Of a stretch of DNA of 64,000 bases, positions 24,485 through 36,088 are shown piece by piece. Origin of the DNA: Psilocybe azurescens (Eukaryota > Basidiomycota > Agaricomycetes > Agaricales > Agrocybaceae); the NCBI GenBank assembly GCA_023853785.1, contig JAJIRX010000681.1:496001-560000 (forward strand), in the 5' to 3' direction. A program made the translations under genes and the position numbers. Numbering within the stretch: position 1 is the stretch's first letter; each line of letters opens with the position of its first letter. Below the pieces are notes generated by a model, which was not told the origin of the DNA, made no database searches, and saw only the letters and a list, made by a program, of their open reading frames with translations.

Positions 24485-26962
24485 ATGTCTCAAACCTCAT
24501 TGCTCGACAACGCATTAGACAACATACGTCGATACGCTACCACTCGTGACGGACTACGTATCTTTCGCACTTCTTCAAAAGACAGCCTCAAATCCACCAA
24601 GTTGACGAACAGACGGTCTTCATCCTACTACCCCTACGCAGTCTACGAACAAACCATGTCGCCAATTATTCTCCGGGACCCTGAAGCGACGAAGAAACTT
24701 CTTGAATCTATCCTCGATTCACCAAACGGAAGACGTTCTCTGTCAAGACTAGCGCGCACATGCAGCGCATTCTCAGGTCCTGCTTTAGATGTTCTTTGGA
24801 GAGAATTGGATTCTATCATACCCATTGTCGGGCTATTCCCCGGACATTTGCTGAAAAAGACGAAAAGGCCTGGCCTGGGACTGGTACGTATATTTCGTTG
24901 CTTTAGTTCTATATTTCTCATGAATTACTGGTGTTTTCAGAGCAAAGCACCTCGTGATGAAGATTGGCAAGCAATCATCAAGTACAGCGAGCGGATTCAT
25001 CGTATTGCCTACGACGAATCGACCAACACCGTTGCACCTTCCATTTTTTCCATTTTCGAAGAAAGTCGCCCTCAGAAACTCACTTATATTCTTCCTCGTC
25101 TACAAGAATTGACGTGGAAAGTCGAGACGCCGGCAGCTCTAGATCGCTGTGGAATATTCCTCCATCCCCAACTTCAAGTACTCAATCTGGAGATTTCAAA
25201 CAAATTCGCCAAAATCAATGATTTTTTGGCTGACACGTCCAGTCGAACAAAGTTAAAGGGATTCTCTTTCATCTCCCCGACTAACTTACCAGACGCATTC
25301 ACCGAACTTCTTCTTCGTCAAGACGAGCTTGAAAAGGTCGTTCTTGTCGCTCCTGGTGCTCTGGCTCCTGGAGTTGGCCGCTGGGTTGCTGCTTTACCCC
25401 GGTTGAAGCACCTTCAAATGGACCTCACTGGAAGATCCGCAATAGCCGTCGAAGGATTTTTCGATGAACTACGCCCACGATCGGGAGACTCTACTCCCAG
25501 TTCCATAGGGTCCAGAGATAGCGGTGTCTTCTCTGGTGAGGAGCTCGATTTCACAGAGATTCGCAAGTCCGCCCTCCGACTCACAGGAGACTTGTCTTCG
25601 AAGGGTTCTTTCACCGAGTTGAGAAAGCTCCAGCTCACAGGCGAAGTGGCCAATATTGCTGTCTTTCTGAAGCATCTGGACAGCGACATTACTCAACTCG
25701 ACCTTGTCATTGAAGACCCTCCGGATAATGCGGATTGGCAAGATCTTTCGGAACTGATCTGCGATCGATTCGCGGACTCACTCCAGTCTCTCCGGATTTC
25801 CGCTACCCCGTCGTCCAAGTTTGCGGATTTGGTTCGCTCGACACCCAGAGCGGAACCACCCTCTGGCAGGCTATCTTTGGAGCGGTTTACTGGCCTCTCA
25901 AACCTTACCCGCCTTGATATCGACCTACCAGAATCAATCGTCTTCACTCCCGCAGATATTGAATGCCTTGCGAAGGCTTGCCCCAAGTTAGAATCATTAA
26001 AACTCTGCCCGCTGTCGCGCTTCCCTCCCCCACACAGTCCCAAACTGACGTTGGAGTCTCTCGCGCCATTAGTGAAACATTGTAAACGTCTTCATACACT
26101 CTCCGTCGTATTCAACGCGGGTGCCGGTAGTGCACGCATTTTGCAGTCCCGGGAGATGTCCTCCACATCACTTCTTCGTCTCCACGTTGGACACTCATGG
26201 GTAAACGATCCACTCCAAATAACGATCCTTCTCAGTCATCTTATGCCCAATCTCGAACTATTGAAATGGTTTCAGGAGAAGAACAGAGCTGGCTTTATTG
26301 AACAACATGCGAAAGCTTGGCAGACCATCTCAGAAACTCTTCCTCATATCCAACACTTGCGGTCGACGGAGAAATCGTTTATTGGCTCACCAGTGACTGT
26401 TCCAAAGGCGGAAACGGCTGAGAAAGGTGTTGATGCCACTGTTGCTACTACAAGTCGCGGCGTCCTCGCCCAAGTGGCCGTTTTGGACGCGTCTGTTCAG
26501 TTTTCTCCCGTTCTCCAGGACCGTCAAGTAGAAGCAAAGGTGGATCATTCCGAAGTGTCCATCGATGCCACACCATCTTACGAGGATGCAAGCATTGAAG
26601 CTCTACCCATCTACTTGTCTACTTCAGTCTCTACCGTTCAATTGTCAATTCCAAACGACGCCAGGGATTTCGCTGACAGTGCAAGGCCGGATTATTTTCC
26701 TATACGTCGACCACATCTCAGTACCCATCTTCTTCCGTCTCTTTTCAACCTCTTTTCTTTTGCCTACCGCTTCGCTCTGTGGCCCCTTTCATTAACATCA
26801 CGCATTCTTCAACTTGCGATCCCCCTTCTGTACAACAAAAGCAGCCAAAAAGAACGTCCTTCTGAATCTTTTATACCTACTCCGTCCTCGTCAGGAACGA
26901 CTACTCATTCCAACGAGCCGACGGACTCCATCCCATTGAACACTCTTCCAGTCCGTCAATGA
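24485..26962 (+). CDS. F-box-like/leucine-rich-repeat protein
   Basis: The start at 24485 (MSQTSLLDNALDNIRRYA) is preferred over an in-frame ATG at 24395 because of the plain spacer before it. Residues about 75-110 read SLSRLARTCSAFSGPALDVLW, an F-box-like segment as in many agaric proteins. The long middle is made of leucine-rich-repeat-like units with patterns such as LxxLxxL and LESLKLCPL. Proteins of this plan usually select substrates for SCF ubiquitin ligases, but the substrate cannot be inferred. Near the C terminus a hydrophobic stretch (LFNLFSFAYRFALWPLSL) could associate with membrane. A 57-base intron at 24884-24940 has standard GT and AG ends yet is in frame with no stop, so retention would add 19 residues. 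Confidence 0.7.
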   Translation: MSQTSLLDNALDNIRRYATTRDGLRIFRTSSKDSLKSTKLTNRRSSSYYPYAVYEQTMSPIILRDPEATKKLLESILDSPNGRRSLSRLARTCSAFSGPALDVLWRELDSIIPIVGLFPGHLLKKTKRPGLGLVRIFRCFSSIFLMNYWCFQSKAPRDEDWQAIIKYSERIHRIAYDESTNTVAPSIFSIFEESRPQKLTYILPRLQELTWKVETPAALDRCGIFLHPQLQVLNLEISNKFAKINDFLADTSSRTKLKGFSFISPTNLPDAFTELLLRQDELEKVVLVAPGALAPGVGRWVAALPRLKHLQMDLTGRSAIAVEGFFDELRPRSGDSTPSSIGSRDSGVFSGEELDFTEIRKSALRLTGDLSSKGSFTELRKLQLTGEVANIAVFLKHLDSDITQLDLVIEDPPDNADWQDLSELICDRFADSLQSLRISATPSSKFADLVRSTPRAEPPSGRLSLERFTGLSNLTRLDIDLPESIVFTPADIECLAKACPKLESLKLCPLSRFPPPHSPKLTLESLAPLVKHCKRLHTLSVVFNAGAGSARILQSREMSSTSLLRLHVGHSWVNDPLQITILLSHLMPNLELLKWFQEKNRAGFIEQHAKAWQTISETLPHIQHLRSTEKSFIGSPVTVPKAETAEKGVDATVATTSRGVLAQVAVLDASVQFSPVLQDRQVEAKVDHSEVSIDATPSYEDASIEALPIYLSTSVSTVQLSIPNDARDFADSARPDYFPIRRPHLSTHLLPSLFNLFSFAYRFALWPLSLTSRILQLAIPLLYNKSSQKERPSESFIPTPSSSGTTTHSNEPTDSIPLNTLPVRQ

Positions 26963-27268
26963 TGATTATTTGTGATTAGTACAATAACTTATTCCTGCCG
27001 GCATTACAATCAGATACCCCAAACTATGGACACCTATGCATATGATTATGGCCATGAAATACATGCTATTCGATTTCCCCCCGAAACCACTATATCTAAG
27101 TTTAAATCAATCTCCAGTGGTACCGTTACGAGTGCGAGTGAAGATCCAAAAATAGTTTTAGAGGTCGGCACGTGGATGACAGACGTACAAACAACATCAA
27201 ACAAAACCGCGACGCGTCAGCGAGATTGGGTTGCTAGAATTCACAATTCACCCGCTTGGAAGTATATC
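26963..27268. other. Leader region of RPN5
   Basis: 306 bases upstream of the chosen RPN5 start. It is open in the same frame, with ATGs at 26972 and 27026, so an N-terminal extension is possible. The extension has no similarity I recognise to Rpn5. Confidence 0.4.
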
Positions 27269-29071
27269 ATGTCTGATAACAAGAAACAAGAGAAAGACTA
27301 CAAACCTGAGGTTGATGCCTTGCTTCCACAAGCGGAGTCCTTGATTAAGGTACTGTTATTCATATTCAAAATCATAACGTCGTTTGGCACTAATTATACA
27401 TTAATTACTTCCCCAGTCTGGCAAGCTTCAAGATGGGCTGGACAAAATATTTAGTCTGGAGAAGCAAACGAGAAATGCAAGCATTTTCAGTACTAAATAA
27501 CTGTCATATACTAAACTCACTATTAGGCTGCTGATCCCAATTCTACCACTCGATTAGCAAACGCGGCCTTACAACATTGCTACGATGCTAAAGACTATAC
27601 CCTTCTGAATTCGACAATAACGATGCTCAGTAAGAAACATGGTCAATTGAAAGCAGTTATACACTCTATGGTCGAACTGGCTATTACATGGCTACCGGAA
27701 ATCAAAGAAAAGGGCGGTCTGGAGAAGTGGCTAGAATTGTTGGAAACGTTGCGAGTTGTTACCGAAGGCAAAGTCAGTCTTTGAATAATCCGCATGACCC
27801 AACAGAGGCTTAACCACCTTTCAAGATTTTCCTAGAAACTCCACGAGCACGGGTCACCCGACTACTTTCCCAATATTATGAAGGTCTCAAAACCAAAGAA
27901 TCATTGCAGACAGCATCGGATCTACTTTCAGAGCTACAAGTGGAGACGTACTCGTCAATGGAACGAACGGAGAAGGTCGAGTTCATCATTGAACAAATGC
28001 GGCTACTCACAGATCTAGCCAAGCAAAAGGACATGGCAGTGGAGAAGAAAGAGGGCAAGGAATCCCTAGGAGGGGTGAAGCAGAATGGATCAAGGTTCGG
28101 GTGGGTGGCCGGAAGGTTAACGAAGACTTCTTGAAACAGAAAGAAAACCAAGTATGTTTTAGTTCTTGAATTTTGAGTTGGAGAGTTTAAATAATAAATT
28201 CGTATGCAGGATCTGAAACTCAGGTACTACAAGCTTATGATTACGCATGCCCTCCATCACAATGCATACTTGGATGTCGCTAAATACTACCACAAAATCT
28301 GGGAAACGCCCTCCATCAAGGAGGATGTGGACAGAGAAGGAAAAGCTGTGAGTAGTTCCTTCTTTGATGTTTTCATTCAGTCATATTTATATTGGATTTA
28401 GGCCCTTGAACGCATCGTCTACTATATTATTCTAGCACCACACGATCACGAACAATCCAATATGCTACACCAAATTTCCCTTGACCCCGCTTTGACCAGA
28501 GATGACCTTAAACTTCATTTGTTCGTGAATCCTATTGAACCCCTGTCACGATATGACATACTAACCATGCAACAGTGATCTCGTTAAGAACTTCGTGACA
28601 TCGGAAATTTTGCCCTGGCCAAATGTAGTCCAGAATTATGGTGAGGACCTGCGAAAAACGACTGAATTCAAGCAGGATAAATTATGGGAAGACCTCCGTG
28701 TCCGTGTTATAGAGCATGTACGTGATGAATCTTTCCTGAAGTCCTATTTATGATATACTCACGCATAATAACAGAATATTCGCGTTATAGCTAAATACTT
28801 CACTCGGATCCGTCTGGCACGTCTTACAAAGTTCCTTGATCTGGAAACAGCAAAGGACACCGAAGACATTCTTACGAGACTTGTGAATTCCGGTACCATC
28901 TGGGCAAAAGTTGACCGACCTGCTGGTATCATCAACTTCAGGACTAAGCGAAGTGCGGAAGATGTTATGAACGACTGGAGTTCTGACATGCAGAAGTTGC
29001 TTGGTCTTGTGGAAAAAACTTGGATGGGAATGAATGCTGCACAGGCTGCACAGTCGCGCGTTAAATCATGA
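27269..29071 (+). CDS. RPN5: 26S proteasome lid subunit Rpn5
   Basis: Rpn5 (PSMD12) is a PCI-domain scaffold of the 19S regulatory lid. The start at 27269 reads MSDNKKQEKDYKPEVDALL, where family members begin. Next come LEKQTRN|AADPNSTTRL, TMLSKKHGQLK, LLETLRVVTEGKIF, LLSELQVETYSSME, and a PCI end with VIEHNIRVIAKYFTRIRL, LVNSGTIWAKVDRPAGIINF. The TRN|AAD junction uses a GC-AG intron (27477-27526). G4 at 28072-28075 lacks one base: as given the frame ends at 28134, and with one more G it reads GGGEAEWIKVRVGGRKVNE, the family sequence. It converges on the mS23 gene with 105 bases between stops. Confidence 0.92.
27477..27526 (+). other. GC-AG intron in RPN5
   Basis: 50 bases beginning GCAAGC and ending TTAG, with a TACTAA-type branch site inside. 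Splicing joins TRN to AADPN. Reading through meets a stop codon within 11 codons, so the intron is required. Confidence 0.8.
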
Positions 29072-29176
29072 TTTTTTTAGTAGAGCGTTGTATCATAGTT
29101 ATCTTTTTAAGCGCATCATCTGAAATCTTTTGAACGTCGCCGTTACAAATATAATATTGATATTGGTACAAGATAA

Positions 29177-30050
29177 CTACCTCTTGCTCAAATCGAGTGG
29201 GTCGACTTTGTTTACCACTGGTTTGGTTACTGGTATCACTGCTTCTGTCAAAGCTGGCATGTAATTGGGCTTAACGCCTTCTTGCCATAGCCTGACATAC
29301 TCCATCCCTCTTGACCACTGTTCAGCGCCATGATTCCTATTTACGATTGCCTTCCATCGTTTCTGGGCCGCAAGCACTCCCTCATCTAATTCTTCTTTTC
29401 GATCCCAGGTAGCTAGTGACTGTTTCTGGCGTTCAAAGGATTCTTCAATTTGAGTAGGGCCGAAAGTTGTGCCCAGCTGTTCAGCCTCCAGAGCAGCAAT
29501 GCTATTGGCGATGTGATGTTCTGAGCGTAACGCACGAAATTGCGCCACGGCTTGGGCGTAAGCTTCACTCAAACTTAATGAGTGGTGTTGGTAGAGATTG
29601 AGCGTGAAACGTATTGCACTGCAAAGGTTCATCATCAACTGGAGGTTTTCGTATAGTAATGGAATCTCACTCCTCTGGTATTGGATTACGTCCTCGCTGC
29701 CTGAGACGAGTCCATGCCTCTCCAGTAATAGGACTTGGGTCCTCTATGCGGTCAGCCTCAACCAAGGTTGTGGGTCGGAAGGCTTCGAAAGGGTGATCAG
29801 TGAAGAACCGCCGACGAACGTAGTCTTCCAAGTAGTAGATAGGCTGCGGTCTGGTAGAGAATTTGGCTGGCTTTCCATATGAAGTGGGTCTTTGGTCGTA
29901 TGTTGTCCGCGGAGGAGGCGCCTTGGCCGGAAGTGTGAGCGGAGGGTGATCGAGTACTGCCTGGAACCAAACAGGCTCTTTTTGAATGTAGTTTGCGCGC
30001 AACAGTCTGGATACCTGTTGGTGAACTTGTGAGGCTATTCTACGACCCAT
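29177..30050 (-). CDS. Mitochondrial small ribosomal subunit protein mS23 (Rsm25 family)
   Basis: The start at 30050 reads MGRRIASQVHQQVSRLLRA, the usual fungal mS23 start; an upstream in-frame ATG at 30125 would add 25 residues. Next come EPVWFQAVLDHPPL and PPPRTTYDQRP. One intron (about 29680-29632, donor GTGAGA) joins IPED to AIRFTLNLYQ. The second exon has a charged helical tail with EQLGTTFGPTQIEESFERQK and YVRLWQEGV. mS23 sits on the outside of the mitoribosome small subunit. It shares an upstream region of about 250 bases with the RNase III-like gene. Confidence 0.85.
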
Positions 30051-30299
30051 TTCAAGGCCCAGTGAATTGGTGTGGAAGGGACCTGAGGGGAGACGGAACT
30101 TAAATACGCGAAGTGGTCGCGTCAATGAATTTTCAGATATCTTCTATTCCAAGCAATAGCAAATAAGAATTATTTCGCAGTCATACACACAAGTCTCGTG
30201 ACGTCGCTGGTGCCCAAATTGATGTCGGAGTCTAAAACCATACAGCACCTTTCCCTAAAGCCCATCCATTTCAGTCACTATGGCTCACTATACCTACTC

Positions 30300-31453
30300 A
30301 TGGACTCCCCTGGCATAAATAATCCTGGTATAAGTTCTACATCAGCTACTCTGAAACGGACGCGCTCCGTAGGGAGCTATCATAGAAAATTCAACGGATC
30401 TCGTGTGCCACCTTTGCCACACATAAACGGCGATCTGTTTCTCCAAGTTTTCACACATAAATCTCTTCGGCGCCCCAATGTCCCTCCAGCTGAGTATGGC
30501 GATAACGAAAGGCTGTCGATACTTGGAAAGTCTGTGTTTGAAGTCGCATTAAGCCATTGCTTGTTTCGAAAGCGCCCGTTGTTAAAAGGAGCTGAAATAT
30601 CTGTGAGTCTTTTCAGTGTCGCATTGTTTCTGTCTGATCTCTATGGCTATAGAAATATGTCGGAATTCTTCTTTCTAGCTCTATGGTCGATGACTGGGTG
30701 AATTTCTATAAATTAAGGACTAAATTGTTGTGTCATCCGACAGTGTTTCCTTTGCTTCAGTTGTCGGGGGTTCGTTCGATGCCACTGATGATCGTTTGCC
30801 TCGCTGATGGTTTATACAGGAGACGAATTCTCTATTTCATGCATATGTTGGTGGCTTATTCTTGTCTTCTGGACCACAGGCTGTAAACATCTGGGTGATT
30901 GGCTTGATTGAACAAGAATTGGAAGCCTTACCCCGTGAACCTGAGACCGAATCTGATGCGAGAGCGAAACTGAATCACCAACTCCCAAGAGAGCCAAGAA
31001 CGAAGTCGCATTTTCTATGCCATCTATGGTGGTTCCTCCTATTTTCTTTGCATCTCAGCCTCCTCCCTCGCCACCGCTACAACCGGTTGTGCAGCCCATA
31101 CCTGGTGGATTGCCCCCAAGCCTATGAGGGCTGCCCCGCCTAAATCGGCTGTATTGCCACCCAATCCAATGGCGCCGGCGCAGCCTAATCTACCGTTCCT
31201 TCCGTTGTTCAAGCAGGCTGCTGCGCAACGGCGGGTGACGGTAGACTATCTGGCAGAGTTCACAGGGCCCTCGCACGCTGGCCGATGGGTGGTGAAATGT
31301 ATCGGTGCGTAAATTGATACAGACCGAACCTGATTGGTTGCTGAGTGAGAAACAGTGAATGGTATATGTAAAGGAGAAGGAACCGGGGGAAGCAAACAGA
31401 TTGCGAAGGAAGACGCAGCACGGAAAGCATATTACTCAATGGGATGGACATAA
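30300..31453 (+). CDS. Degenerate RNase III-fold protein with C-terminal dsRBD
   Basis: The N-terminal half has the RNase III layout: LFLQVFTHKSLRRPN, DNERLSILGKSVFEVALSH, VDDWVNFYKLRTKLLCHP and HAYVGGLFLSSGPQAVNIW. The signature normally reads NERLEFLGD; here the acidic Glu and Asp are Ser and Lys, so cutting is unlikely. A proline-rich linker follows, then a double-stranded RNA-binding domain (VDYLAEFTGPSHAGRWVVKC, GTGGSKQIAKEDAARKAYYS) ending at 31453. The arrangement resembles mitoribosomal mL44 or a non-catalytic RNA-binding protein. The frame needs one more C at 31114-31118, and about one more base near 30960; the joins near 30600-30690 and 30740-30820 are uncertain. The ATG at 30300 is chosen over 30198 without strong evidence. 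Confidence 0.6.
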
Positions 31454-31574
31454 TTACTTAGACAGATAATACATTTATCATCTGAAATCACATAGTCATG
31501 TGCTGACTAATTGGTGGCCTATTTGAAAAAGCTAAGGCGTTGAAATCTGTTCATGTTCACTCCGCCAACTGTTC

Positions 31575-34500
31575 ATGGCCGCACCTTCTCCCATCTCTCC
31601 GAGGCCTGCTCTGTCCCGCCCAAATCATATTGATCTCACCCTCGACGACGACGACGACGACGACGAGTCCACAAATGATCAATACAACTCTTCTAGATAT
31701 GCTAAGCGCGCCCGCACAGAAGAAATCCCCGTCAAGACAGCGCCCTGTCGCCCTTTTCTCGATACTTCTTCTTCCACCATGAACCCCAACAAACACCCAA
31801 CTACCCTCAACTCTTTATCTATGCCTCATCTTTCACAATCCCCTTACAACCAGTTTCCCAACTACGTACCTGCGCCTAATCAATCTACATATCGGCCCCT
31901 TTTCGCCGGTCCTGCACCATTTCCTGCTTCCAGACAACAAGTTCCAAATGCATCTCCTAGAAATCATCCCTTTCTGTCGTCGTCCCAGCCATCCACCTCT
32001 CGGGCTTTAGATCGTCAAGTCATCGACCTTACTGGTTCTCCTTCTCCCCCTCCAGCTTTGTCACGACAAAATTCACAGCCTCCCTTGCCGGCGGAGTTAC
32101 CCCCAAAACCCCAGTTTGTATCGGCCAGCTTACTGTGAATGCGTTGGTTTTGTATCCTGTCAACTATCTTTCGCCGCAAAACCCCAGGAGCAACGGAATG
32201 GGCTTATGTTAGATTGCAATATGAGCACAATCCAAATAAAGTAACTAGTAAAGAGACGATTCACATCAGGACGCCTTCTGGAAGAGGTCCTAATGGTGAC
32301 AATGTGTCGGGGGAAGTCTTTGGTGTGGTTGAGCAGAAAGTCGCAGACCTATTGGGCCCAATGCTTGGCAAAGGATTAATTAGACTTGACGCCAAAATTC
32401 GCAAGGGAACAGGTAATGTGTGTAGCATCTTTTCCAGACCTCTTCTCCTCGACACTAATATCATATACTTAGCTGCCTATCCTTCCCTCTTCAAATGCTT
32501 GTTTATACCCCCAAAGGCAACATTCCCGTAGTAGGGAATTATCTTCGCCAGTCCAATTTAATTCTCGACCATCCAGCTTCCCCTCACGATATGCAAAGGC
32601 TAACAACCTACCATTACTTTAACCCTCATCATCTTCATTACGATAGCCTCCGAAACTCTAATAACATGTTTCCACAACGAGATCATAGTCGCTGGACCAC
32701 ACTAACCTCATCAGGAAAAAGTGTGGAGGTTCAACGAAGTCAAGTCGACGAACTTTTCAAAACTCTGAAGGATGGAGATGGCTTGGAAGAGACGGAACCA
32801 AGTACGCATGTACTCGTGCTTTCTCGCTTTGATCTTATTGAATATTCCCTGCCAACAGGTCCAGAGGTCGCGACAAGACTATATCCTCATCAGAAGAAGG
32901 CTCTCACATTCCTTTTAGAACGTGAACGCGAAATCACAGGACCGAATGGACCTTCTTCTTTATGGCAGAAAAAATACAACCCGGTGTCTCATCGAACAAC
33001 TTGGTTTCATCTTGTCACTCAGAAAGAAGTGAACGAATGTCCTCAGGAGACCAAGGGTGCTATCTTGGCTGATGATGTAAGTGCTCTTTTACCGTAACTA
33101 ATTAATTATATCAGGTCATGATTTGGGTTTTGCAGATGGGTCTTGGAAAAACCATCAGTTGTGTATCGCTCATTGCTTCAACTCTATCTTCATCTGAAAC
33201 TTTCGCATCTTCTCCACTTGACGTTGTCCCTCGTCCCGCACGCATGGATGCTCCCCGATGCGTCGCACTTTTCCGGCAGTGTTTGGAACATGCCCGAAAC
33301 TGTAGATAATGCCACCTCTTCGAGTAAAGGCAAGGCGAAGTTGGATAGAGCGCAAGATAAACTCGAGATAGTCTATGCCAGGTCGTGCCGAATCAAGGCC
33401 AAAAGTCGTGCAACCTTGATTATATGCCCACTGTCAACCGTTTCTAACTGGGAAGACCAATTTCGCGAGCATTGGAAAGGGGAAGTGTCTGTTGTTGGTG
33501 GAAGCGGAGGCCCTTGCGTCACTCCAACACCAACATCATCACAAACCAGCGGGTCTTCCCAAATGGCGATGCTTTTGGATGAAAAATCCGAGGATGAGAA
33601 ACCCAAACGTATCCGCGAGGGAAGACCACTACGAGTCTACATATATCACGGAAATACGCGTCGGCCTGATCCTTCTTTCCTTGCCGATTTTGATGCCGTC
33701 GTCACTACTTACGCGACTCTTGCGTCGGAATATTCTAAACAAAATCGTAGTATCATGAGTGCCGAAGACGAAGACGACGACGAAGGAAGTGACGAAGGAC
33801 AAGGAGGGGTTGATATTGATGAACAAGGAAACCAGGTGCTGCGTTTGCCAAAGCCAAAGAAAACAGGCACCAAGAGAAAAAAGGTGACTGCCTTAACTCA
33901 AGCAAACCATCCTGCAGAGATACCGAGCGCCTTGCAGAGCATACACTGGTTCCGAGTCGTCCTTGACGAAGCCCAGTAAGCTTTCCTTTACTCTTTTGTT
34001 GATCAGTTTATTGATTGCTCCGTTGTTAGCTCGATCAAGGAAACGGCAACAGTTGCAAGTCGAGCTTGCTGCGATTTAATGGCAGATCGACGACTGTGCT
34101 TGACAGGTACACCTGTGCAAAACAAACTGGACGACGTATTTGCCCTGATCAAGTTCTTACGCCTTGAACCACTCGATGACAAAAATGCTTGGACCGAGTA
34201 TATCGGTACTCCTGTTAAATTTGGACAGGCCCTCGGTGTCGCTCGTCTACAGACCATCATGCAATGCATCACCTTGCGCCGTACCAAAGAGACAAAGGCA
34301 CCAAACGGGAAGAAAATCCTGGCCCTCCCTCCCCGCCGCGACGAACTTCGTTATCTTAAATTTGATTCTCAAGAGCAGGAGATATACAACAAATTCTTCG
34401 ACGAATCCAAGGCAGAGTTCAGCGACTTGTCGAAGAAGAATGAAGTGATGAAGAACTACGTCGGAATTTTGCAGAAGATCTTGCGGTTACGGCAGATCTG

Positions 34501-35875
34501 TGACCACTATGAACTCGTTCAAGGGAAAGAACCGGGACAAGGAAACGGGGGCTCAGATTCTGCCCTTTCATACGAAGATATCATTGCAGCAATCGCTAAA
34601 GAAGGTTTCAGCGCAATGCGTGCAAATGCAATGTTCGCCATCCTGCGGGAATCCGCCACCACGCAGTGTGTAGAATGTGGCACCGAGCTCTGTGTGTCTT
34701 CTGACTTGAACCCAGACGGATGGTGCCGAGAACGACAACCCTTCTGCATCTACTAAGCGGGTACGTAGAGGGAAAGGCAATGCTTCTCGTGGTTCTACAC
34801 GGGCAAACAGCCCAAATACTCCGAGGCCAGTCTTGACGCGGTGCCAACATCTTTTCTGCATTGAATGCTATCGGAACTCAATTTGCCCTGGGTGGCCAAA
34901 TGTTGCTCTTGATATTGGGCGATCATGCTCGGTATGTCAAACCGGACTGTCTCCTTTGGATGCATACGAGATCAAGACAGACGGCTCCTCTGATGCATCC
35001 CAGAAGAAGAAGGTGCAAAAACGAGAAAAGCGTCAGAAAGGGGCTTCATTAGAGAACTTCCGACCTTCAACAAAGATCAAAGCACTTCTTAGCGACCTTG
35101 TTCAATTCTCCAGACTGAACCCCCATTCATGCAATTATGATCCAGAAATACAGCTGTTAAATGAGACTGGCACTGCACCATCGGACAATGGAATAGTGAA
35201 AACTGTCGTATTGTACGTTTTTATGTATTCCTTGATCGGTGTTCGTATCCTCACCCAATTTTCAGCTCTCAGTGGACAAGTATGCTTGATAAGTATGCTT
35301 GCTAAGTCTCTGTTGTCCCATGACACGTATTGATCTCCTTTTTCAGGGTTGAAGATGCTTTGGAAGCTGCTGGGATCAAGTACGACAGGTTGGACGGGAC
35401 TATGAAACGCGACGACCGAACACGGTCTATGGAAGCTCTCAAACATGACCCTAGCTGTGAAGTACTCCTTGTTAGCTTAAAGGCCGGAGGTGTTGGGCTT
35501 AATCTTACAGCCGCTCAACGCGTATACCTCATGGACCCGTACTGGTGAAATAGTGCTGTTTCGGTTTTTACCCCCATTTTGCTGACCATTTCTTAGGAAT
35601 CCTGCGGTAGAAAATCAAGCGGTGGACAGGATCGTAAGTTGTATCAACTTCGCTCTATTTTGCATACAGCTGAATTTTTACAACAGCATCGCCTTGGACA
35701 GACCAAGCCTGTCACAACAATCAAATTCATTATCGAGAATTCAATCGAAGCTAAGCTTCTGGAGGTACAAAGGAAAAAGACTGAGCTGGCCAATATGACT
35801 CTCGGTCAAAACTTCAGCAAAGCCGACCTTATTCAACGCCGCTTGGAAGAACTTACACAACTCCTAGGACCTTAA
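31575..35875 (+). CDS. SNF2-family helicase with embedded RING finger (Rad5/Uls1-like)
   Basis: The start at 31575 reads MAAPSPISPRPALSRP. The N terminus has two SUMO-interaction-like motifs, HIDLTLDDDDDDD and QVIDLTGSPSP. A conserved region follows (QLTVNALVLYPVNYL, WAYVRLQYEHNP, GVVEQKVADLLGPM). The ATPase has LYPHQKKALTFLLER, ILADD|MGLGKT, CPLSTVSNW, motif II DEAHSIKE (across an intron), LTGTPVQNKLDD and ITLRRTKE. A RING finger sits between the helicase lobes (CVECGTELC, CQHLFCIEC, CSVCQTGLSP). The C lobe has FTSMLDKVEDAL, SLKAGGVGLNLTAA and VDRIHRLGQTKPV. Such proteins act as DNA translocases and ubiquitin ligases in damage tolerance or SUMO-targeted turnover. Frames break at C4 32109-32112 and C4 33253-33256 (one base short), and near 32182-32185 and 34721-34728 (one base too many). 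Confidence 0.85.
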
Positions 35876-36088
35876 TCTATTATTATCTTCAACTTTAGAT
35901 TCGTATACTATCGCAGGCTTTATATCCGTGAAGGACCTTGTTTACAGCTTATTTCACTATCATTTAATAATTTACAGTCAACATGGCCAAGTTGATCTTC
36001 AATGTACGCATCTTTACTGACTATCCTCGTATCTGGTGTACAAGAGCAATTCTGCTGTAAATTTGATAAATAATTGTCGAAAGGAATT

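Noticed and set aside
24085..24549. 154-codon plus-strand frame between SLD2 and the F-box gene
   Set aside because: No recognisable domain, and it overlaps the F-box protein start in another frame.
25693..26043. 116-codon minus-strand frame inside the F-box/LRR gene
   Set aside because: Shadow of the long coding exon, with no domain or start context.
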